DNA of 64,000 nt, taken from NCBI RefSeq assembly GCF_003634935.1, contig NZ_RBXO01000001.1, positions 7,031,501-7,095,500 on the forward strand. Reading direction: 5' to 3'. A program made the translations under genes and the position numbers. The notes beneath the pieces are model-generated. The model made no database searches, was not told the DNA's origin, and worked only from the letters and a program-made list of their open reading frames with translations. Origin of the DNA: Saccharothrix australiensis (GTDB taxonomy: Bacteria; Actinomycetota; Actinomycetes; Mycobacteriales; Pseudonocardiaceae). The number at the start of each line of letters is the position of its first letter. The stretch's first letter is position 1. This document shows positions 8,865-19,378 of the stretch, piece by piece.

Positions 8865-8883
8865 GGGTGTTGGTTCGGCTTGG

Positions 8884-10917
8884 TCAGTCGTTGTCCGCGC
8901 CGGGGGTGGTCTTGGCCACCTGCATCAGGAACTCGATGTTGGTCCGGCTCTTGCGGAGGCGGTCCAGCAGCAGGTCGATCGCCTGCTGGCTGTCGAGCGC
9001 GTGCAGGACCCTGCGGAGCTTGTGCATGACCGCCAGCTCGTCCGGGGACAGGAGCAGGTCTTCCTTGCGGGTGCTGGACGAGTCGACGTCCACCGCCGGG
9101 AAGGTGCGCTTGTCCGCGATCTTCCGGTCGAGCTTCAGCTCCGCGTTGCCGGTGCCCTTGAACTCCTCGAAGATCACGCTGTCGCCCGCCGAGCCGGTCT
9201 CCACCAGCGCCGTCGCGATGACGGTCAGGCTGCCGCCGTTCTCGATGTTCCGCGCCGCGCCGAGGAAGCGCTTGGGCGGGTACAGGGCCGTCGAGTCGAC
9301 ACCACCGGAGAGGATGCGGCCGCTGGCCGGTGCGGCCAGGTTGTACGCGCGGCCCAGCCGGGTGATCGAGTCGAGCAGCACGACCACGTCGTGGCCCATC
9401 TCGACCAGGCGCTTGGCCCGCTCGATGGCCAGCTCCGAGATCGTGGTGTGGTCCGACGGCGGCCGGTCGAAGGTGGAGGCGATGACCTCGCCCTTCACCG
9501 ACCGCTGCATGTCGGTGACCTCTTCCGGGCGCTCGTCCACCAGGACCACCATCAGGTGGCACTCCGGGTTGTTCACCGTGATCGCGTTCGCGATCGACTG
9601 GAGGACGGACGTCTTGCCCGCCTTCGGCGGCGAGACGATCAGCGCGCGCTGCCCCTTGCCGATCGGCATCACCAGGTCGATGACGCGCGTCGTCAGGATG
9701 TGCGGTTCCGTCTCCAAGCGCAGGCGCTCGTTCGGGTACAGCGGGGTCAGCTTGGTGAAGTCGGGGCGGTTCTTCGACTCCTCCGGGTCCAGGCCGTTGA
9801 TCTTGTCGACGCGGACCAGCGGGTTGAACTTCTGCCGCTGCTGCTCGCCCTCGCGCGGCTGGCGGACGGCGCCGATGATCGCGTCGCCGCGGCGCAGGCC
9901 GTACTTGCGGACCAGCGACAGCGACACGTAGACGTCGTTCGGGCCGGCCAGGTAGCCGGACGTGCGGACGAACGCGTAGTTCTCCAGCACGTCGAGGATG
10001 CCCGCGACGGGCAGCAGGACGTCGTCCTCGCGCACCTCGGTGTCGGGGCCGCCGCCCGCGCCGTCGCCCCGGCCGCCACGACGGCGGCGGTCGCGGAAGC
10101 GCCTGCCCCTGCGGCCGCCCTCCTCGTCGTCCTGGTCGTCCTGGGCGTTCTGGCGGTTGCGGTTCTGGTCGCGGTCACCCCGGCCGCCGTCGCGGTCCCG
10201 ATCGCGGTCGCGGTCACGGCGGCTGCCGCGGTCACCGCGGTCACCGCGCTCGCCCCGGTCCTGGCGCTGCTCGCGCTGGTCGCCGCGGTCCTGGCGGTCG
10301 GACCGGTCCTGCTGCGGCCGGTCCTGGCGGTCCTGCTGCGACCGGTCCTGCTGCGGGCGGTCCGCGCGCTCGGCGCGGTCGGCCTGCGGCGCGGCGGGCG
10401 CCTCGGCGGGCGCCTGACCCCCTTCGGGGCTGCCCGCGGGGCGGTTCGCGGAACGGCGGCGGCGGCTGCCCCGTCGTCCGCCCTCCTCCTCGGTGCCCGC
10501 GGGCCGGTCGGCCACGTCGAGCTGCTGCTGCGTCGGCTTGTCGACGGGCTTCTCGGCGGCGGGCGCGGGTGCGGCGGCGGGCGCCTCGGCGGCGGGCTTC
10601 CCGGCCGCCGGCTTCTCGGCGGCCTTCTTCTCGGCCTTCGGCGGCGTCGCGGCACTGCCCCGACCGGAGGTGCCGCCCTGCCGCTCCTTGATGGCCGCGA
10701 TGAGGTCGCCCTTGCGGAGCCCCGCGGTGCCGGTGATGCCGAGCTGACCCGCGAGTTCGCGGAGTTCGGCGAGGACCATGCCGGAGAGGCCGGCGCGCTT
10801 GCGCGGCGGGGCGCTGCCGTTCGAAGGGGTGGTCAGAGCGTTCTCCTCAGCTCCGGAACTGGCAGCGGCGTTGGGAGCAGCAGGAGCTTGGCTGCTCAGC
10901 ACATCGGTGTTGCTCAC
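8884..10917 (-). CDS. rho: Transcription termination factor Rho with long charged insert
   Basis: This 677-residue hexameric RNA helicase terminates transcription at C-rich sites. The Rho_N helical domain lies at about residues 47-85. A low-complexity insert follows to about residue 295, first Ala/Pro-rich, then dense in Q-D-R and D-R repeats. The cold-shock RNA-binding domain comes next (DVLLPVAGILDVLENYAFVR). The RecA-like ATPase has Walker A PPKAGKTSVLQ and Walker B DVVVLLDSITR. Actinobacterial Rho proteins commonly carry such inserts, and they bind RNA. The start is GTG 10917, with AGGAAGGAC 7 bases upstream. A promoter-like pair at 11207-11235 implies a leader of nearly 300 bases. Confidence 0.96.
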   Translation of the reverse strand: MSNTDVLSSQAPAAPNAAASSGAEENALTTPSNGSAPPRKRAGLSGMVLAELRELAGQLGITGTAGLRKGDLIAAIKERQGGTSGRGSAATPPKAEKKAAEKPAAGKPAAEAPAAAPAPAAEKPVDKPTQQQLDVADRPAGTEEEGGRRGSRRRRSANRPAGSPEGGQAPAEAPAAPQADRAERADRPQQDRSQQDRQDRPQQDRSDRQDRGDQREQRQDRGERGDRGDRGSRRDRDRDRDRDGGRGDRDQNRNRQNAQDDQDDEEGGRRGRRFRDRRRRGGRGDGAGGGPDTEVREDDVLLPVAGILDVLENYAFVRTSGYLAGPNDVYVSLSLVRKYGLRRGDAIIGAVRQPREGEQQRQKFNPLVRVDKINGLDPEESKNRPDFTKLTPLYPNERLRLETEPHILTTRVIDLVMPIGKGQRALIVSPPKAGKTSVLQSIANAITVNNPECHLMVVLVDERPEEVTDMQRSVKGEVIASTFDRPPSDHTTISELAIERAKRLVEMGHDVVVLLDSITRLGRAYNLAAPASGRILSGGVDSTALYPPKRFLGAARNIENGGSLTVIATALVETGSAGDSVIFEEFKGTGNAELKLDRKIADKRTFPAVDVDSSSTRKEDLLLSPDELAVMHKLRRVLHALDSQQAIDLLLDRLRKSRTNIEFLMQVAKTTPGADND

Positions 10918-11235
10918 ACATGTCCTTCCTGACCGGACCGCGCCTCCTACGCGACCCAGCGGACCTGCCGTCCGACGGAATGCGGACAGGCAGTTCGCCT
11001 GCCTTCCGGAGGACCTCGACGTCGCGACAACGCGCACGAATGCGGAGTCCACCGGCACAGACGTTTCTCGGTCACACGGCGAGCGGGTGCCTTCCAGCCC
11101 CGACCCCGTCCATACGGCACAGGGCCAAGTCACTGGAGGAATGCGATCCGGAGCGAATGTCCGGGCACCACACCGGCGCCCGTGCGCGCGGTGACTGATG
11201 GCCCCGAGGGTAGACGGCGGTACGGCCGGGTGCAA
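10918..11235 (-). promoter_or_regulatory. rho promoter and long 5' leader
   Basis: On the minus strand TTGCAC (11235-11230) and TACCCT (11212-11207) are separated by exactly 17 bases. A transcript would start near 11200 and give a leader of about 280 bases before the rho GTG. No gene is supported inside it. Long Rho-controlled leaders are known for rho in other bacteria; here this is inference. Confidence 0.5.
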
Positions 11236-11262
11236 CAACCGGCACCCGGCGCGTCGCCTCGC

Positions 11263-12138
11263 TCAACCGAGTGGCGCAACCCGGACTCCCACCTCGTCCA
11301 CCGGGACGTGGTGCGTCGTGAACCCGCTCAGGTCCACCCCTTCGGGTGGTTTGCCGTCCTCCGGAAGGGCCAGCACGGTCGGTCCCGCGCCCGACACCGC
11401 CGCCGGCACGCCCGCCGCCCGCAACGCCCTGACCAGCGCCGACGTGGCCGGCCAGGCCGGTTCCCGGTACGGTTCGTGCAGCCGGTCGTCCAGCGCGGCG
11501 AGCAGCAGCGAGGGGTCCGCGGTCAGCGCGTGGACGGCCAGCGCGGCCCGCCCGGCGGCGAACGCCGCGTCGGCGTGCGGCACCGATCCGGGCAGCAGAC
11601 CGCGCGTGGTCTTCGTCGCGGACATCTGTTCGGGAACCAGCACCACGGGCGCGAGCGCGGGGTGCGGGTCCAAACGCACCGCGTGGAAGCCGTCACCCTG
11701 CGTCCACGCCACCACGACGCCGCCGAACATCGCGGCGGCGGCGTTGTCGGCGTGGCCCTCGAACTCGGCGGCGAGTCGCAACGCGGTCGTGTCCAACTCG
11801 TGCCCGGCCAGCGCGTATCCGGCCGCCACGCCCGCCACGACGGCCGCCGACGAGGAGCCGAGGCCGCGCGCGTGCGGTATCGCGTTCCGGCACCGCAGGC
11901 GCAGGCCCGGCACGTCCACCCCCAACCGGGCGCACGCCGCCCGGAACGCCCGGACCACCAGGTGCGACTCGTCGTCGGGCACGCCGGCCGCGCCCTCGCC
12001 GGACACCTCGATCACCAGCCCGGACGGCGCGACCTCGAACTCGACCTCGTCGTGCAGCCCCAGGGCCAGCCCGAGCGCGTCGAACCCGGACCCGAGGTTC
12101 GCGCTGGACGCCGGGACGGTGACCCGGACGCCCGTCAC
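11263..12138 (-). CDS. thrB: Homoserine kinase
   Basis: This 291-residue GHMP-family kinase phosphorylates homoserine at the last-but-one step of threonine synthesis. The N-terminal [19 protein letters not shown] is the family signature, the phosphate loop is [15 protein letters not shown], and the C-terminal motif is [16 protein letters not shown] 12138 overlaps the thrC stop by four bases (GTGA), so the two are translationally coupled. It is the last gene of the argS-lysA-hom-thrC-thrB operon. Confidence 0.97.
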   Translation of the reverse strand: MTGVRVTVPASSANLGSGFDALGLALGLHDEVEFEVAPSGLVIEVSGEGAAGVPDDESHLVVRAFRAACARLGVDVPGLRLRCRNAIPHARGLGSSSAAVVAGVAAGYALAGHELDTTALRLAAEFEGHADNAAAAMFGGVVVAWTQGDGFHAVRLDPHPALAPVVLVPEQMSATKTTRGLLPGSVPHADAAFAAGRAALAVHALTADPSLLLAALDDRLHEPYREPAWPATSALVRALRAAGVPAAVSGAGPTVLALPEDGKPPEGVDLSGFTTHHVPVDEVGVRVAPLG

Positions 12139-13238
12139 GCGAGGTCCAGCGCCGTGGCGACCGCGCCGGGGTCGACCGGCACCGGCTCGACCTCGGCCAT
12201 GCCCAGCAGCGCCGTGTCGGGGTCCTTCAGGCCGTGGCCGGTGACCGTGCAGACGACCACGGAGCCCCTGGGCAGCCGGCCGTCGGCGGCGGTGGCGAGC
12301 AGGCCCGCGACGCTGGTCGCGGACGCGGGCTCCACGAAGATGCCGTCCCGCGCCGCGAGCAGGCGGTACGCCTCCAGGATGCGCTCGTCCGCGACCGCCT
12401 CGAACAGGCCGCCGGACTGCTCCTTGGCGGTCACCGCGCCGGTCCACGACGCCGGGCTGCCCACCCGGATGGCGGTGGCGATGGTCTCCGGCTCCGCGAC
12501 CGGCGCGCCGAGCACGAGGGGCGCGGCCCCGGCGGCCTGGAACCCGAACATGCGCGGCGTCGAGCCGACCACGCCGTCGGTGGCGTAGTCGGTGTACCCG
12601 CGCCAGTAGGCGGTGATGTTGCCCGCGTTGCCGACCGGGAGGCAGTGGACGTCCGGCGCGCGGCCGAGCACGTCGCAGATCTCCCACGCGGCGGTCTTCT
12701 GGCCGATCAGCCGGACCGGGTTGACCGAGTTCACCAGCGTGATCGGGTACTCGACGGAGGTCTTGGACGCCAGTTCGAGGCAGTCGTCGAAGTTGCCGTC
12801 GATCTGGAGGATGCGCGCGCCGTGCGCGACCGCCTGGGCGAGCTTGCCGAGCGCGACCTTGCCGCGCGGCACCAGCACGGCCGCGGTGAGCCCGGCCTTG
12901 GCGGCGTAGGCGGCGGCGGACGCCGACGTGTTGCCCGTCGACGCGCAGATGACCGCCTTGATGCCGCTGGCCAGGGCGTGCGTCATGGCCACGGTCATGC
13001 CGCGGTCCTTGAACGAGCCGGTCGGGTTCGCGCCCTCGACCTTGATGTACACCTCGCAGCCCGTCACGTCGGACAGGTGGTCCGACGCCACCAGCGGCGT
13101 GCCGCCCTCGTGCAGGGTGACGACCCGCGCACCGGCCGGGAGCGGGACCCGGTCCGCGTAGGCGTGGATGATGCCGGGCCACCCCGGCCGCGCTGTCGTC
13201 CGGTTGTCGGCCCCGCCGAGGGTCACTTGCGCCGCCAT
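12135..13238 (-). CDS. thrC: Threonine synthase
   Basis: This 367-residue PLP enzyme converts O-phosphohomoserine to threonine. The PLP lysine is in the [12 protein letters not shown] motif, the phosphate-binding loop is the Gly/Asn-rich [11 protein letters not shown], and [18 protein letters not shown] is the usual N-terminal domain motif. It is the short, AdoMet-independent actinobacterial type. ATG 13238 shares one base with the hom stop codon (TGATG), showing translational coupling. Confidence 0.96.
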   Translation of the reverse strand: MAAQVTLGGADNRTTARPGWPGIIHAYADRVPLPAGARVVTLHEGGTPLVASDHLSDVTGCEVYIKVEGANPTGSFKDRGMTVAMTHALASGIKAVICASTGNTSASAAAYAAKAGLTAAVLVPRGKVALGKLAQAVAHGARILQIDGNFDDCLELASKTSVEYPITLVNSVNPVRLIGQKTAAWEICDVLGRAPDVHCLPVGNAGNITAYWRGYTDYATDGVVGSTPRMFGFQAAGAAPLVLGAPVAEPETIATAIRVGSPASWTGAVTAKEQSGGLFEAVADERILEAYRLLAARDGIFVEPASATSVAGLLATAADGRLPRGSVVVCTVTGHGLKDPDTALLGMAEVEPVPVDPGAVATALDLA

Positions 13239-14563
13239 CACTCTTCGCCTTCCACCCGCATCACGCTGACCACTTCCCGTACCGCGGGCAGTCCGCCGAT
13301 CTTGTCCACGGTCGACCGCAGCGCCGCGTCGGTCGCGGCGTGGGTGACGATCACCAGGCTGGCGTCGTCGACCCGTCCCTCCTGCCGGACCGCGGCGATG
13401 CTCACGTCGTGCTCCGCGAACACCGCCGCGACCTGCGACAGCACACCTGGCCGGTCGGCCACGTCGAGGCTGATGTGGTAGCGGGTCGGCGCCTGGCCCA
13501 TCGGCCGCACGGGCAGCGCCGCGTACGCCGACTCGCGCGGGCCGCGCCCGCTGACCACCCGGTTGCGGGCCACGGCGACGAGGTCGCCGACCACCGCGCT
13601 GGCCGTGGGCGCGCCGCCCGCGCCCTGGCCGTAGAACATCATCTCGCCCGCCGCGTCGGCCTCCACGAACACCGCGTTGAACGCGCCGTGCACGCTGGCG
13701 AGCGGGTGCGTGCGGGGGATCATCGCCGGGTGCACGCGGACGGAGATGCTCTCCCCCGCGCCGTTGCCCGCGCCTGCCTGCTCGTCGGCGGCGCCGGTCA
13801 CGCGCTCGCAGATGGCCAGCAGCTTGACCGTGCGGCCGAGCGCCTTGGCGGCGGCGATGTCGGCCGCGCTCACCGACGCGATGCCCTCGCGGTGCACGTC
13901 GGCGGCGGTCACGCGGCTGTGGAACGCCAGCGAGGCCAGGATCGCGGCCTTGGACGCGGCGTCGTACCCGTCGACGTCCGCCGTCGGGTCGGCCTCGGCG
14001 TAGCCCAGGCGGGTCGCCTCCTCCAGCGTCTCCGCGTAGCTCGCGCCGGTGGAGTCCATGCCGGAGAGGATGAAGTTGGTGGTGCCGTTGACGATGCCCA
14101 TCACGCGGGTGATCCGGTCGCCGGCCAGCGACTCGCGCAGCGGGCGCAGCAGCGGGATCGCGCCCGCCACGGCCGCCTCGAAGTACAGGTCCGCGCCGCT
14201 CGCGTCGGCCGCCTGGAACAGCTCGCCGGAGTGCTCGGCGAGCAGCGCCTTGTTCGCCGTCACCACGGACTTGCCCGCGGCCAGCGCCTTGACCAGCCAC
14301 GTCCGCGCGGGCTCGATGCCGCCGACGACCTCGACGACGACGTCCACGTCGGACTCGACCAGCGCGTCGGCGTCCGTGGTGAGCAGCGCGGCGGGCACCT
14401 CGCGGTGCTTGTTCGGCTTGCGCACCGCGATACCGGCCAGCTCGACGGGCGCGCCGACGCGCGCGGTCAGGTCCGCCGCCTGGTCGGTCAGCAGCCGGAC
14501 CACCTCGGTGCCGACCGTGCCGCAGCCGAGCAGCGCGACTTTGATCGGTTTCTGGCCAGGCAC
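13238..14563 (-). CDS. hom: Homoserine dehydrogenase
   Basis: This 441-residue enzyme reduces aspartate semialdehyde to homoserine, the branch point to threonine and methionine. The NAD(P) loop is [13 protein letters not shown], the catalytic domain contains [11 protein letters not shown] and the D-G-Y-D-A-A-S-K segment with the active lysine, and residues from about 350 form an ACT domain that usually binds threonine as feedback inhibitor. The start is GTG 14563, one base after the lysA stop; the GGAGGT ribosome site lies within the last codons of lysA. Confidence 0.96.
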   Translation of the reverse strand: MPGQKPIKVALLGCGTVGTEVVRLLTDQAADLTARVGAPVELAGIAVRKPNKHREVPAALLTTDADALVESDVDVVVEVVGGIEPARTWLVKALAAGKSVVTANKALLAEHSGELFQAADASGADLYFEAAVAGAIPLLRPLRESLAGDRITRVMGIVNGTTNFILSGMDSTGASYAETLEEATRLGYAEADPTADVDGYDAASKAAILASLAFHSRVTAADVHREGIASVSAADIAAAKALGRTVKLLAICERVTGAADEQAGAGNGAGESISVRVHPAMIPRTHPLASVHGAFNAVFVEADAAGEMMFYGQGAGGAPTASAVVGDLVAVARNRVVSGRGPRESAYAALPVRPMGQAPTRYHISLDVADRPGVLSQVAAVFAEHDVSIAAVRQEGRVDDASLVIVTHAATDAALRSTVDKIGGLPAVREVVSVMRVEGEE

Positions 14564-14564
14564 G

Positions 14565-15989
14565 TCATACCTCCAGGCGGAACAGGTCTTCCTCGGTCTC
14601 CCGGCGCAGCAGCAACCGGGACTGGCCGGCCTCGACCGCGGCGAGCGCGGGCCGGGGCAGCCGGTTGTAGCCGCTGGCCATCGAGTAGCAGTACGCGCCG
14701 GTCGCGGCGACCGCGATCAGGTCGCCGGGTGCGAGGTCGTCGGGCAGCCAGCAGTCGCGCACCACCACGTCGCCGGACTCGCAGTGCTTGCCCACCACGC
14801 GGCACAGCACGGCCGAGGAGTCCGGCTCGGCCTTGCGGGACACCAGCTTGCAGTCGTAGACCGCGTCGTACAGGGCGGTGCGGATGTTGTCGCTCATGCC
14901 GCCGTCCACGCTGACGTACCGGCGGATGGCGCCCGCGTCGAGCTGGACGTCCTTGATGGTGCCCACCTCGTACAGGGTGACCGTGCCGGGGCCGACGATG
15001 GCGCGGCCCGGCTCGACCGCGATCTTCGGCATGGGCAGGCCCGCGTGCTCGCACTCCTTGCCGACGATGTCCTTGAGCTGGCGCGCCAGCTCCGCGGGCG
15101 GCGGCGGGTCGTCGTCCGCCGTGTACGCGATGCCGAGCCCACCGCCGAGGTCCACGGTGGACACCTGGTCGAGGACCCCCGCGCCGTGCTCGTCGCGCAG
15201 CTCGGCGAGCAGGCCGACCACCCGGCGCGCGGCGACCTCGAACCCGCTGGCGTCGAAGATCTGCGAGCCGATGTGGCTGTGCAGGCCGATCAGGCGCAGC
15301 CCCTCGGACTTGAGCACCCGGCGCGCCGCCTCGGCCGCGTCGCCGGAGGACAGCGAGAAGCCGAACTTCTGGTCCTCGTGCGCGGTCGCGATGAACTCGT
15401 GGGTGTGCGCCTCGACGCCGACCGTGACCCGGATCATCACCGGCTGCACCCGGCCGCGGTCGCGCGCGACCTGGTCCAGGCGGGCGATCTCGTGGAACGA
15501 GTCGAGCACCACCGCGCCGACGCCCGCCTCGACCGCCGAGACCAGCTCGGCGACGGACTTGTTGTTGCCGTGCAGCGCGATCCGCTCCGGCGGGAACTCC
15601 GCGCGCAGCGCGATGGCCAGCTCGCCGCCGCTGCACACGTCGATGCTCAGGCCCTCCTCGGCGACCCAGCGGGCCACCGCGACGGACAGGAACGCCTTGG
15701 ACGCGTAGTGCACCTGCGCGGGGTCGCCGAACGCCTCCGCGTGGTCCCGGCAGCGGGACCGGAAGTCGCCCTCGTCCATCACGAACAGCGGGGTGCCGTA
15801 CTCCTCGGCCAGCGCGCGGACGTCCACGCCGGCGAGCGCGACCGCGCCGTCCTCGCCGCGGGCGGCGTTGCGCGGCCACACGCGCGGGTGCAGCGCGTCG
15901 AGCGCCTCCGGGGTGGTGGGTCGCTGGCCCGCGGTGTTCGACGGGACCAGGACGTCGGCGTGCCGGGGACCGGCCGGGTGTGCCCTCAT
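14565..15989 (-). CDS. lysA: Diaminopimelate decarboxylase
   Basis: This 474-residue fold-III PLP enzyme makes lysine from meso-diaminopimelate. The PLP lysine is in [10 protein letters not shown], the phosphate loop is [15 protein letters not shown] binds cofactor, and the interface cysteine motif is [11 protein letters not shown] 15989 overlaps the argS stop (TGATG). The lysine made here would compete for aspartate semialdehyde with homoserine and with the diaminobutyrate route encoded at 27.8-34.5 kb. Confidence 0.97.
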   Translation of the reverse strand: MRAHPAGPRHADVLVPSNTAGQRPTTPEALDALHPRVWPRNAARGEDGAVALAGVDVRALAEEYGTPLFVMDEGDFRSRCRDHAEAFGDPAQVHYASKAFLSVAVARWVAEEGLSIDVCSGGELAIALRAEFPPERIALHGNNKSVAELVSAVEAGVGAVVLDSFHEIARLDQVARDRGRVQPVMIRVTVGVEAHTHEFIATAHEDQKFGFSLSSGDAAEAARRVLKSEGLRLIGLHSHIGSQIFDASGFEVAARRVVGLLAELRDEHGAGVLDQVSTVDLGGGLGIAYTADDDPPPPAELARQLKDIVGKECEHAGLPMPKIAVEPGRAIVGPGTVTLYEVGTIKDVQLDAGAIRRYVSVDGGMSDNIRTALYDAVYDCKLVSRKAEPDSSAVLCRVVGKHCESGDVVVRDCWLPDDLAPGDLIAVAATGAYCYSMASGYNRLPRPALAAVEAGQSRLLLRRETEEDLFRLEV

Positions 15990-17632
15990 CACATGCGCTC
16001 CGGTGCACTCACGCCCAGCAGGGCGAGGCCGTTGGCGAACACCTGTTTGGTGCTCGCGCACAACTGGAGGCGGGCGCGGTGCAACTCGGTCGTCTCCTCG
16101 TCACCGCGCGGCAGCACCCGGCACGCCTCGTAGAACCGGTGGTAGGTGCCCGCCAACTCCTCCAGGTACCGGGCGACCCGGTGCGGTTCGCGCAGCTCGC
16201 CTGCGGTGGCGATCACGCGCGGGAACTCGCCGATGGTGCGGATCAGGTCACCCTCGCGGTCGTGGTCGAGCAGGTCGAACGCGTCGCCCGGCGTGACGCC
16301 CAGGTCGGCGGCGTTGCGCAGCACCGAGCAGATCCGGGAGTGCGCGTACTGCACGTAGAACACCGGGTTGTCGTTGCTGCGCTTGCGCAGCAGGTCCAGG
16401 TCGATGTCCAGCGTCGAGTCGGCCGACGATCGGGTCATCGCGTAGCGGGCGGCGTCGACGCCGACCGCCTCCACCAGGTCCTGCATGGTGATCACGGTGC
16501 CCGCGCGCTTGCTCATCCGCACCGGCTTCCCGTCGCTGACCAGGTTCACCATCTGCCCGATCAGCACCTCGACCGCGTTCGGGTCGTCGCCCACCGCGGC
16601 GGCGGCGGCCTTGAGCCTGCCGATGTAGCCGTGGTGGTCCGCGCCGAGCATGTAGATGCACAGGTCGAACCCGCGCGACCGCTTGTCCAGGAAGTACGCG
16701 ATGTCACCCGCGATGTAGGCCGGTTCGCCGTCGCTCTTGATGACCACGCGGTCCTTGTCGTCGCCGAACTCGGTGGACCGCAGCCACCACGCGCCGTCCT
16801 CGAAGTACAGGCCACCCGACTCCTTGAGCCGCGCGACGATCCCGGCGACCGCGCCGGACTCGTGCAGCGAGTTCTCGTGGAAGTACACGTCGAAGTCGGT
16901 GCCGAACTCGTGCAGGTCGCGCTTGATCTCGTCGAACATCAGCTGCACGCCGACCCGGCGGAACACCTCGTGGCTGTCCTCGGCGGACAGCGCGGTGGGC
17001 TCGCGCCTGAGCACCTCGGCGGCGATGTCGGTGATGTAGCCGCCCGCGTAGCCGTCCTCCGGGGCGGGCTCGCCCTTCGCGGCGGCGATCAGGGACCGGA
17101 CGAACCGGTCGATCTGCGCGCCCGCGTCGTTGAAGTAGTACTCGCGGGTCACGTCGCCGCCGTTGGCGGTCAGGATGCGCCCCAGCGCGTCGCCCACGGC
17201 CGCCCACCGGGTGCCGCCCAGGTGGACGGGGCCCGTCGGGTTCGCGGAGACGAACTCCAGGTTGATCCGGGTGCCCGCGAACTGGTCGCCGTGGCCGTAC
17301 CGGTCGCCGGCGGCGATGACCTCGCGGAGGATGTCGCCCTGCGCGTCGGCGGCGAGGCGCAGGTTCAGGAAGCCGGGACCGGCGACCTCGACCGACGCGA
17401 TCGCGTCCGTGCCGGTGAGCGCGTCGGCCAGCCAGCCGGCGAGGTCACGGGGCACGACACCGAGCTTCTTGGCGGTCTGGAGCGCCAGGTTCGTGGCGTA
17501 GTCGCCGTGCTCGGGGTTGCGGGGTCGCTCGATGGTCACCGCGGCGGGGAGGGCGGCGGGGTCCAGGCCGCGGGAGGACAGCACGTCCACGGCCGTCGCG
17601 CGGACCAGTTCAGCGAGCGCAGCGGGAGTCAC
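15989..17632 (-). CDS. argS: Arginyl-tRNA synthetase
   Basis: This 547-residue class I synthetase charges tRNA-Arg. The ATP-binding HIGH motif appears in its actinobacterial form [15 protein letters not shown] and the KMSKS equivalent is RMSKRAG. An N-terminal tRNA-binding domain and the C-terminal DALR anticodon domain ([10 protein letters not shown] onwards) are present. The start is GTG 17632. On the minus strand TAGACT (17644-17639) ends exactly six bases before the GTG, so the operon transcript is probably leaderless. Confidence 0.96.
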   Translation of the reverse strand: MTPAALAELVRATAVDVLSSRGLDPAALPAAVTIERPRNPEHGDYATNLALQTAKKLGVVPRDLAGWLADALTGTDAIASVEVAGPGFLNLRLAADAQGDILREVIAAGDRYGHGDQFAGTRINLEFVSANPTGPVHLGGTRWAAVGDALGRILTANGGDVTREYYFNDAGAQIDRFVRSLIAAAKGEPAPEDGYAGGYITDIAAEVLRREPTALSAEDSHEVFRRVGVQLMFDEIKRDLHEFGTDFDVYFHENSLHESGAVAGIVARLKESGGLYFEDGAWWLRSTEFGDDKDRVVIKSDGEPAYIAGDIAYFLDKRSRGFDLCIYMLGADHHGYIGRLKAAAAAVGDDPNAVEVLIGQMVNLVSDGKPVRMSKRAGTVITMQDLVEAVGVDAARYAMTRSSADSTLDIDLDLLRKRSNDNPVFYVQYAHSRICSVLRNAADLGVTPGDAFDLLDHDREGDLIRTIGEFPRVIATAGELREPHRVARYLEELAGTYHRFYEACRVLPRGDEETTELHRARLQLCASTKQVFANGLALLGVSAPERM

Positions 17633-17644
17633 CCGTTAAGTCTA
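17632..17644 (-). promoter_or_regulatory. -10 element of leaderless argS-lysA-hom-thrC-thrB operon
   Basis: TAGACT at 17644-17639 is followed by six bases and then the argS GTG. No ribosome site is present and no good -35 is seen. Confidence 0.5.
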
Positions 17645-17816
17645 GGGAAACGTTCCCGCTGGTCTCGACCGGGTTACGAGTCCCGAGGAGTGGGAGGCGC
17701 GCGGGCCTGGCAAGTGTTGACGGACACCCCCGGTGACCGGCAGTTGACGGCAATCCGACACCGGGTCCCTACACTGGCCCGCGGCACGGGCGTATGACGA
17801 CGGACCTGAGGCGGAC

Positions 17817-18632
17817 ATGACCAGCGGCAAGAAGACTAAGGCCGCGCGCTCCAGCGTGGCGGCGGCGCGGTCCTCGGTGGTGGCGAAGAAGCCGAAGCCG
17901 TGGGGCACCATCATCGCGGTGATCGCCGTGTTGGCGCTGGCGGGAACGGTGTTCGGGTACGCGTACTCGCAGATCTCGGAGCAGAGCGAGCGCGAGGCCG
18001 CCCTGGCCAAGTGGAACCCGTCCGAGGAGAACAAGGACCCCTCGGACCAGATCCAGGGCGTGGTGAAGAAGGAGTACGCCGCCGGCAAGCACGTCACGCC
18101 GACGCAGCGCGTGGCCTACGACCAGTCGCCGCCCTTCGGTGGTCCGCACGACGGCGCGTGGGCGAACTGCACCGGCATCGTCTACTCGAAGCCCGTGCGC
18201 ACCGAGAACATGGTCCACTCGCTGGAGCACGGCGCGGTGTGGATCGCGTACAACCCGGACCAGGTGTCCGGCGACGCGCTGGACAAGCTCAAGCGCCGCG
18301 CCGAGGGCCAGCAGTTCACGATGATCTCGCCGTACCCCGGCCTCGACAAGCCGATCTCGCTCCAGGCGTGGGGCCACCAGCTGAAGCTGGAGAGCGCGGA
18401 CGACGAGCGCATCGACCAGTTCATCCAGTCGCTGCGGCGCAACCAGTACACCTACCCGGAGATCGGCGCGGCCTGCGACTCCACCACGTTCGACGTGGAC
18501 AACCCGCCGCCGTTCGTGGCCGAGCAGCCGGGCGCGGACGCGGTCCCGATGGACGGCGGCACGGAGGACCAGGCCGAGACCGGCGGCACGACCGGCGCGC
18601 CCGCGCCCACGACCACCCAGCCGAGCAGCTGA
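17817..18632 (+). CDS. DUF3105 family membrane-anchored protein
   Basis: This 271-residue protein has a basic N-terminus (residues 1-32), one transmembrane helix (about 33-53), and an extracytoplasmic DUF3105 domain with the typical PPFGGPHDGAW, NCTGIVY and VHSLEHGAVWIAY motifs. The histidines and cysteines (one near 123, one near 222) suggest a metal or disulfide site. A Pro/Thr-rich tail follows. It is paired with a DUF305 protein starting three bases later, a recurrent actinobacterial pair of unknown role. A TACACT at 17770-17775 is a possible -10. Confidence 0.85.
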   Translation: MTSGKKTKAARSSVAAARSSVVAKKPKPWGTIIAVIAVLALAGTVFGYAYSQISEQSEREAALAKWNPSEENKDPSDQIQGVVKKEYAAGKHVTPTQRVAYDQSPPFGGPHDGAWANCTGIVYSKPVRTENMVHSLEHGAVWIAYNPDQVSGDALDKLKRRAEGQQFTMISPYPGLDKPISLQAWGHQLKLESADDERIDQFIQSLRRNQYTYPEIGAACDSTTFDVDNPPPFVAEQPGADAVPMDGGTEDQAETGGTTGAPAPTTTQPSS

Positions 18633-18634
18633 CC

Positions 18635-19312
18635 TTGACCTCGGACACCGGGCAGCAGCGGCACGCCTCCACCGCGACGCGGACCGTCGTGGTCACCGTG
18701 GCGGTGGTGGCCGTGCTGCTGCTCGGCGCGGCGGTCGGCCTGCTGATCCGCCTGCCGGGCACGGACTCCTCGACCACGCCCGGCAAGGACTCGGTGGACA
18801 TCGGGTTCGCGCAGGACATGGCGGTGCACCACCTCCAGGGCATCACGATGGCCAACACGGCGCGGGACAAGACGGCCGACCCGGCGATCCGGCAGCTCGC
18901 GTTCGACATCGAGTCCACCCAGCTGGAGCAGGTCGGGCGGATGAAGGGCTGGCTGACCCTGTGGGGCGCGCCCGAGCAGTCCGTCGACGGCACGCACATG
19001 GCGTGGATGGAGTCGGCCTCGCACCACTCGTCCTCGTCGAACGGGGGCACGAGCGGGCTGATGCCCGGCATGGCGACCTCCGACGAGCTGGCGAAGCTGC
19101 GCTCGCTGTCGGGCACGGAGTTCGACGTGTACTTCCTCCAACTGATGCTGCGGCACCACGAAGGCGGCGCGCCGATGGCCCAGTACGCGGCCACGCACGC
19201 CGGGCTGCCGGTGGTCCGCACGCTCGCGGACAACATGCTGAAGTCGCAGGCCGGCGAGAGCACCTACATGAAGCAGCTGATCGCCGAACGCGGCGCCGCT
19301 CCCCTGCCCTGA
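18635..19312 (+). CDS. DUF305 family secreted/membrane-anchored protein
   Basis: This protein of about 225 residues has an N-terminal transmembrane helix (TVVVTVAVVAVLLLGAAVGLL) and two ferritin-like DUF305 repeats carrying HH motifs: DMAVHHLQGITMA near the start and LMLRHHEGGAPMAQYA near the end. DUF305 proteins are linked to copper handling in some bacteria; that role is family-level knowledge only. The likely start is TTG 18635, three bases after the DUF3105 stop. No ATG or GTG fits before the membrane helix. Confidence 0.8.
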   Translation: MTSDTGQQRHASTATRTVVVTVAVVAVLLLGAAVGLLIRLPGTDSSTTPGKDSVDIGFAQDMAVHHLQGITMANTARDKTADPAIRQLAFDIESTQLEQVGRMKGWLTLWGAPEQSVDGTHMAWMESASHHSSSSNGGTSGLMPGMATSDELAKLRSLSGTEFDVYFLQLMLRHHEGGAPMAQYAATHAGLPVVRTLADNMLKSQAGESTYMKQLIAERGAAPLP

Positions 19313-19332
19313 CACCGCCCCACCCGCGTGCC

Positions 19333-19363
19333 CGCCCATCCCGCCCGGCCGGCGGGGTGGGCG
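19333..19363. terminator. Bidirectional terminator between convergent genes
   Basis: Thirteen-base arms (19333-19345/19351-19363) with one mismatch and a 5-base loop lie between the DUF305 stop and the P450 stop. Confidence 0.65.
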
Positions 19364-19378
19364 TGCGCGGTTCCGGGG

